Part shown: positions 40,318-44,288 of the stretch, piece by piece
How the letters are laid out: each line of letters opens with the position of its first letter
Numbering within the stretch: the first letter of the stretch is position 1
From: Pelomonas sp. KK5
GTDB taxonomy: Bacteria > Pseudomonadota > Gammaproteobacteria > Burkholderiales > Burkholderiaceae_C
Reading direction: 5' to 3'
NCBI RefSeq assembly: GCF_001984095.1
Contig: NZ_LYVQ01000023.1
Coordinates: 1-44,288, forward strand
Length of the DNA: 44,288 nucleotides
Notes under the pieces: generated by a model
Told to the model about the DNA's origin: nothing
Database searches by the model: none
The model's input: the letters and a program-made list of their open reading frames with translations, nothing else
Position numbers and translations under genes: made by a program

Positions 40318-41798
40318 GCGATCCAGGCCTGGCGCGGCTGCAGGTTGATGTGGGCGGTCTTGAGTTCCGTATATTCCTCGATGCCGGTCAATCCTGCATC
40401 CCGTCCCAGGCCCGATTGCTTCATGCCGCCCAGCGGCGTCTCCGGGCCGTTGTCCAGTGTGGTGTTGACCCAGACGCGGCCGGCCTGCACCTCGCGCACC
40501 GCGCGCAGCGCCAGCGTGAGGTCCTGCGTCCAGATGGAGGCGGAGAGGCCGAACTCGCTGTCGTTGGCGATGCGGATCGCGTCCTCGTAGGTGTCGAAGG
40601 GGATCACCGCCAGCACCGGGCCGAAGATCTCGTCGCGCAGCAGGCGGGAGCCCGCCGGCACGTTGGCCAGCAGCGTCGGCGCGACGAAGAAGCCCTGCTC
40701 GCTCGCCGTGCGCTTGCCGCCGCAGACGAGGCGCGCGCCTTCGCCGAGGCTCTCGTCCACATAGCCCAGCACCTTGCGCATGTGGGCCTCGTCGAACAGC
40801 GCGCCGACCTGCGTGCCCTCTTCCAGCGGATCGCCGACGCGGATCCTGCGCATCTTGTCGGCCAGCTTCGCGGTGAAGGCGTCGGCCACCGAGCGCTGCA
40901 CCAGCAGCCGGCTGCCGCCGACGCAGCACTGTCCGGCATTGAAGGCCATGCCGAAGGCGACGCCGTCGGCCGCCTCGTCCAGCTTCGCGTCGGCGAAGAC
41001 GATGTGCGGGTTCTTGCCACCCAGCTCCAGGCCCAGCTTCTTGATGCTCTGCGCCGAAGCCTCGATCGCCTTGCGGCCGATCGTGGTGGAGCCGGTGAAA
41101 GACACCATGTCCACCTGCGGGCTGTCCAGCAGGACCTGGCCCACCACCGCGCCGCGGCCACTCACGACGTTGACCACGCCCTCCGGCAGGCCCGCCTGCA
41201 GCAGCAACTCGCACAGCATCAGCGTGGTGCCGCTGGTGGCCTCGGCGGGCTTGATGACTGCCGTGCAGCCCGCCGCGAGCAGGAAGGGCAGGCGCTCGGC
41301 CAGGATGAAGAAGGGGAAGTTCCAGGGCGTGATGACGCCGATGACGCCGAGCGGCTGGCGCAGCACCAGGGCCAGCACGCGCTCGCCGAGGTTGTTGAAG
41401 CTCTCCCCGCTCATCGTGCGGCAGGCGCCGGCGGCGAAGCGCCACACATCCACCGCGCCGCGCACCTCGCCGATCGCCTGGGCCAGCGGCTTGCCGGTTT
41501 CGAGGCACTCCACATAGCCCAGCTCCTCGGCCTTCTGCTCGATCAGGTCGGCGACGCGGAACAGCAGCGCCGAGCGTCCCGCGGCGCCGATGCGCGGCCA
41601 GGGGCCATGGTCGAAGGCCGCGCGGGCAGCGGCGATCGCGGCCTCGCTGTCGGCCACCACGCCGGACGGCCATTGCGCCACCGGCACGCCGTGGGCGGGG
41701 CTCAGGCGCGTCATCAGCTCGGTGCCGGCGCCGTCGGTGAAGCGGCCGTTGATGAACATCTGGAAGCGCCGGGGCTCGGCGGGCAGCGATCGGATCAT
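40314..41798 (-). CDS. aldehyde dehydrogenase
   Basis: NAD(P)-dependent aldehyde dehydrogenase of 494 aa, from ATG 41798 with AAGGAG upstream. Catalytic N160 (ITPWNFP), E259 (LGLELGGKNP) and C292 (FNAGQCCVGGSR) are present. GSTTIGRKAIE and LGGMKQSGLGRDAGLTGIEEY are standard. The ATG of the GMC gene overlaps its stop by 4 bp, so the alcohol-to-aldehyde and aldehyde-to-acid steps are probably made together. The carboxylic acid product could then be activated to CoA, which would explain the hydratase genes in the same region (inference). Confidence 0.92.
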   Translation of the reverse strand: MIRSLPAEPRRFQMFINGRFTDGAGTELMTRLSPAHGVPVAQWPSGVVADSEAAIAAARAAFDHGPWPRIGAAGRSALLFRVADLIEQKAEELGYVECLETGKPLAQAIGEVRGAVDVWRFAAGACRTMSGESFNNLGERVLALVLRQPLGVIGVITPWNFPFFILAERLPFLLAAGCTAVIKPAEATSGTTLMLCELLLQAGLPEGVVNVVSGRGAVVGQVLLDSPQVDMVSFTGSTTIGRKAIEASAQSIKKLGLELGGKNPHIVFADAKLDEAADGVAFGMAFNAGQCCVGGSRLLVQRSVADAFTAKLADKMRRIRVGDPLEEGTQVGALFDEAHMRKVLGYVDESLGEGARLVCGGKRTASEQGFFVAPTLLANVPAGSRLLRDEIFGPVLAVIPFDTYEDAIRIANDSEFGLSASIWTQDLTLALRAVREVQAGRVWVNTTLDNGPETPLGGMKQSGLGRDAGLTGIEEYTELKTAHINLQPRQAWIA

Positions 41799-41826
41799 GT
41801 CTGTCGTCTCCTTGAATGGGTGCGTG

Positions 41827-42579
41827 TCAGAAGACCGCGGTCTTCTTGTCGAAGAAGGCCTGGATGCCCAGGCGGGAATCGGTGCTGGCCTTGATGCGGC
41901 GGGCGGCGGCGGCATGGGCCGCGGCGTCGCCGTCCTGGACGATCAGGGCCTTGGCCAGCGTGGCCGCCTGCGGGGACACGGCGCACAACTGCCGGCTCAG
42001 CTCGGCGAGGCGTTGCGGCAGTTCTTCCGCCGGCCACACGGCGTTCAACACGCCCCAGCGCTCCCCCGTGCCGGCGTCGATCTCGCGGGCCGTCAGCACG
42101 GCCTCCAGCACCCGCCCGCGGCCGGCGAGGCGGGCCAGCCGCGGGCCGCCCTCCCAGCCGGGGATGGCGCCTATCGTCAGCTCCGGGAAGCGCAGCCGCG
42201 CTGCCGGTGTTGCCACGCGCAGGTCGCAGCAGAGCGCCAGTTCCAGGCCGCCGCCCCAGCAGGCGCCCTCGATCACGGCGACGGTCGGGCAGCGCAGCGC
42301 TTCGAGGCGGCGGAAGATCGCATTGCCGTGGGCGATCCACTCGCCGGCGAAGGTGTCGGGGTCCATCGGGGCCCACTCGCGGATATCGGCGCCGGACGAA
42401 AAGCCGCCACCAGGCGTGCCGGACAACAGCACGAGGCGGATCGACCCGTCGCGCTCTGCCAGCGCCAGTTGCTCGTCCAGCGCGGCCAGCATCGCCAGGT
42501 CCAGCGCGTTGCGCTTTGCCGGGTTCTGCAGGCGCAGGCGCAAGACCTGGCCCTCGCGGTGAACAATCAGGGTGCCCAT
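41827..42579 (-). CDS. enoyl-CoA hydratase/isomerase family protein
   Basis: Crotonase-fold protein of 250 aa. The oxyanion-hole regions are SSGADIREW (about 61-69) and GACWGGGLELALCCDLR, and both catalytic glutamates of a true hydratase are kept: E113 (GGLELAL) and E133 (RFPELTIG). GAIPGWEGGPRLARLAGR follows. ATG 42579 is 5 bp after the DUF993 stop. It has an acyl-CoA substrate by family. It is a sign of thioester chemistry in a block otherwise made of sugar-type redox enzymes, and pairs with the MaoC gene in the other block. Confidence 0.9.
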   Translation of the reverse strand: MGTLIVHREGQVLRLRLQNPAKRNALDLAMLAALDEQLALAERDGSIRLVLLSGTPGGGFSSGADIREWAPMDPDTFAGEWIAHGNAIFRRLEALRCPTVAVIEGACWGGGLELALCCDLRVATPAARLRFPELTIGAIPGWEGGPRLARLAGRGRVLEAVLTAREIDAGTGERWGVLNAVWPAEELPQRLAELSRQLCAVSPQAATLAKALIVQDGDAAAHAAAARRIKASTDSRLGIQAFFDKKTAVF

Positions 42580-42584
42580 GTGTT

Positions 42585-43757
42585 TCAACGCACGCCGTAC
42601 AAGGCAAGGAAATCGCGCATGCGCGCCAGCGCGAGATCCGGCTTGGCGAGCAGGCCTGCCGCGTCGGCCAGCTTGAAGATGTCGACGAAGTAGGGCAGCG
42701 AGCGCATCGCCTGGTGGCCGGCCAGCATCACCATGTGCGGCTGGTGGCCGTTCAGGTAGGCGAGGAAGACGACGCCGGTCTTGTAGAAGCGGGTGGGCGC
42801 GCCGAAGATGCGGCGCGACAGCGGCACGGTCGGCTCGAGCAGTTCGAGGAAGCGCTCGCGGCGGCCGGCGGCCAGCTCGCCCAGGGCCAAGGAAGCGGCG
42901 GGCGCGATCGCGTCGAAGATGCCCAGCAGCGCGTGGGAGTAGCGGCCGTCCTGCTCGTCGCCGGCGATCAGCTCCGGGTAGTTGAAGTCGTCGCCGGTGT
43001 ACATCCTCACCGCCGCGGGCAGGCGGCGGCGCATGTCGATCTCGCGGGCCTTGTCGAGCAGCGAGATCTTGATGCCGTCGACCTTGGGCGTCGACTCGGC
43101 GATCACCTGCAGGGCGATATCGCGGGCGGCGTCGAGATCGTCGGTGCCCCAGTAGCCGGCCAGCGCCGGGTCGAACATCTCGCCCAGCCAGTGCAGCACG
43201 ACTGGCTCCTGCGCCTCGGCCAGCACGCGGCGGTAGACGCTCAGGTAGTCCTCCGGCGTGCGGGCCACGCGGGCCAGCGCGCGGCTGGCCATCAGGATCA
43301 GCCGGCCGCCGGCGGACTGGATCGCGTTGACCTGCTCCAGGTAGGCGCGCACGACGTCGTCCAGCGTGCGCACGCTCGCCGGATCCAGGTGGTCGGTGCC
43401 GCAGCCGTTGAAGATCGGCACGCGCGTGCCGGCGAGTTCCTCGCGGGTGCGGCGGATCAGCAGCAGCGAGTCGGCCCAGGACAGGCCCATGCCGCGCTGG
43501 GCGGTGTCCATCGCCTCGGCGATGCCCAGGCCCAGGGCGGCCAGGTGGCGGCGGTAGGCCAGCGTCGAGTCCCAGTCGATGGCGCCGCCCTGCGAGGGGT
43601 CGCCCTCGGCGAAGGGGTCGGCGACGACATGGGCGGCGGAGAAGACCACGCGGTTGAAGGGCGCGGTCGGCGCGCGCACCGGCAACGGCGTGCCGCGCAG
43701 CGCGTAGGGCGTCAGCTTGCCGGCAGCATCGGGGAGAAGGATCGAGGAGTTGGTCAT
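42585..43757 (-). CDS. DUF993 aldolase-like protein (dihydrodipicolinate synthase-like)
   Basis: A 390-aa protein of the DUF993 group, related to the DapA/NAL Schiff-base aldolases. The N-terminal APFNRVVFSAAHVVADPFAE, GLGIAEAMDTAQRGMGLSW and IFNGCGTDHLDP segments are characteristic. The probable Schiff-base lysine is K230 in DGIKISLLDKA, and DDFNYPELI follows. It presumably cleaves or forms a carbon-carbon bond in a keto acid or keto sugar. Substrates of the group are not established to my knowledge. It lies between the TIM-barrel gene (26 bp) and the crotonase gene (5 bp). Confidence 0.8.
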   Translation of the reverse strand: MTNSSILLPDAAGKLTPYALRGTPLPVRAPTAPFNRVVFSAAHVVADPFAEGDPSQGGAIDWDSTLAYRRHLAALGLGIAEAMDTAQRGMGLSWADSLLLIRRTREELAGTRVPIFNGCGTDHLDPASVRTLDDVVRAYLEQVNAIQSAGGRLILMASRALARVARTPEDYLSVYRRVLAEAQEPVVLHWLGEMFDPALAGYWGTDDLDAARDIALQVIAESTPKVDGIKISLLDKAREIDMRRRLPAAVRMYTGDDFNYPELIAGDEQDGRYSHALLGIFDAIAPAASLALGELAAGRRERFLELLEPTVPLSRRIFGAPTRFYKTGVVFLAYLNGHQPHMVMLAGHQAMRSLPYFVDIFKLADAAGLLAKPDLALARMRDFLALYGVR

Positions 43758-43783
43758 CGTCTTGTCTCGCGTGGTTTCGTGTT

Positions 43784-44288
43784 TCAGCAGACTTCGAGCA
43801 GGCGCCCGCGGCAGACGCCCAGCACTTCATCGGGCGGGCGTTGCCACCAGTCGAGCTTGGAGAAGATCTCCACCTCGACCGGGCCGCCATAACCGGCCGC
43901 CTCGACGGTGGCCCGCAGGGCGCGCAGGTCGATGACCCCGTCGCCCATCATTCCGCGGTCCTGCAGCGGGTCGCGGGTCTCGCGCAGCCAGTCGCAGACG
44001 TGCAGGGCGAGGATGCGGTGGCCGGCGCGGGCGATGGCCGGGGCCAGCTGCGGGTCCCACCAGACGTGGTACGCATCGACCGCCACGCCGAAGCATTGCG
44101 GGTCCAGGTGCTCGCACCAGTCCAGCGCCTGGTCCAGCGTATTCAGCAGGCTGCGGTCGGCGGCGTAGACCGGGTGCAGCGGCTCCAGCGCGATGCGCAC
44201 GCCGGTGGCGCGCAGCGTGGGCTCCAGCGCGGCGAGGCCGTCGAAGATCTGGCGGCGGCTGGCCTGCACGTCCTTCGACCCCGGCGAC
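43784..44288 (-). CDS. sugar phosphate isomerase/epimerase-like TIM barrel, C-terminal part (cut by window end)
   Basis: The C-terminal 167 or so residues of a xylose-isomerase-like TIM-barrel protein; the frame stays open to the window end, so the N-terminus is missing. Metal-ligand positions of the family are readable: Glu in RIALEPLHPVY, Asp and His in GVAVDAYHVWWD, His in LALHVCDW, and Glu in GGPVEVEIFS. It ends LGVCRGRLLEVC. Such proteins isomerise, epimerise or dehydrate sugars and keto sugars and often accompany DUF993 and Gfo/Idh oxidoreductase genes. A Gfo/Idh gene could lie just outside the window. Confidence 0.85.
   Translation of the reverse strand, partial: SPGSKDVQASRRQIFDGLAALEPTLRATGVRIALEPLHPVYAADRSLLNTLDQALDWCEHLDPQCFGVAVDAYHVWWDPQLAPAIARAGHRILALHVCDWLRETRDPLQDRGMMGDGVIDLRALRATVEAAGYGGPVEVEIFSKLDWWQRPPDEVLGVCRGRLLEVC

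Overview
The window is G+C-rich, densely coded DNA with frequent 1-4 bp stop/start overlaps. The gene families (GlmS beside an Lrp-type regulator, a PotFGHI-type importer with its own porin, Tat-exported binding proteins, a GbuA-type ureohydrolase) and two kinds of dispersed intergenic repeat fit a free-living betaproteobacterium of the Burkholderiales (Roseateles/Rubrivivax/Leptothrix-like). That placement is an inference from composition and family resemblance. I see no rRNA, tRNA, CRISPR array, IS element, phage gene or replication origin. No gap between genes exceeds about 220 bp.

Region 1 (1-6.5 kb) is housekeeping and sulfur/redox. It holds the N-terminal part of thioredoxin reductase, a cysteine desulfurase fused to a rhodanese domain, a divergent Lrp/AsnC regulator with an operator-like inverted repeat between the two, a secreted HELGH metallopeptidase-like protein, a small His-rich exported protein, and glmS with a second divergent Lrp/AsnC regulator behind an array of TTCATC/GATGAA boxes.

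Region 2 (6.5-10.5 kb) is an amide-related group: an orphan LivK-type binding protein, a divergent Tat-exported amidase and an AraC-type regulator.

Region 3 (10.5-29.1 kb) is a polyamine/guanidino-compound catabolic locus. A divergent LysR gene faces an eleven-gene minus-strand run: gamma-aminobutyraldehyde dehydrogenase (patD), the PotFGHI-like ABC importer, a porin-like protein, an aldehyde dehydrogenase, a cupin, an FAD-dependent amine oxidase-like protein, guanidinobutyrase (gbuA) and an S1/P1 nuclease. Just beyond lie gabD and gabT with a divergent MocR/GabR-type regulator. Together they encode a plausible route: import of agmatine or putrescine, oxidation to the aldehyde, oxidation to 4-guanidinobutyrate (or GABA directly), hydrolysis to GABA plus urea, then GabT/GabD to succinate. 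Two intergenic gaps inside the importer operon are filled by two different repeat elements.

Region 4 (29.1-44.3 kb) is a second catabolic locus in two minus-strand blocks. The downstream block encodes a CUT2 (ribose-type) ABC importer with a Tat-exported binding protein, a MaoC-type hydratase, a TetR regulator and a CHAD protein. The upstream block encodes a xylose-isomerase-like TIM-barrel protein (cut by the window end), a DUF993 aldolase-like protein, an enoyl-CoA hydratase-like protein, an aldehyde dehydrogenase, a GMC oxidoreductase, a zinc alcohol dehydrogenase and two aldo/keto reductases. I do not recognise the substrate. Sugar or polyol chemistry is combined with acyl-CoA chemistry, and this is the part of the window most likely to hold an undescribed pathway.
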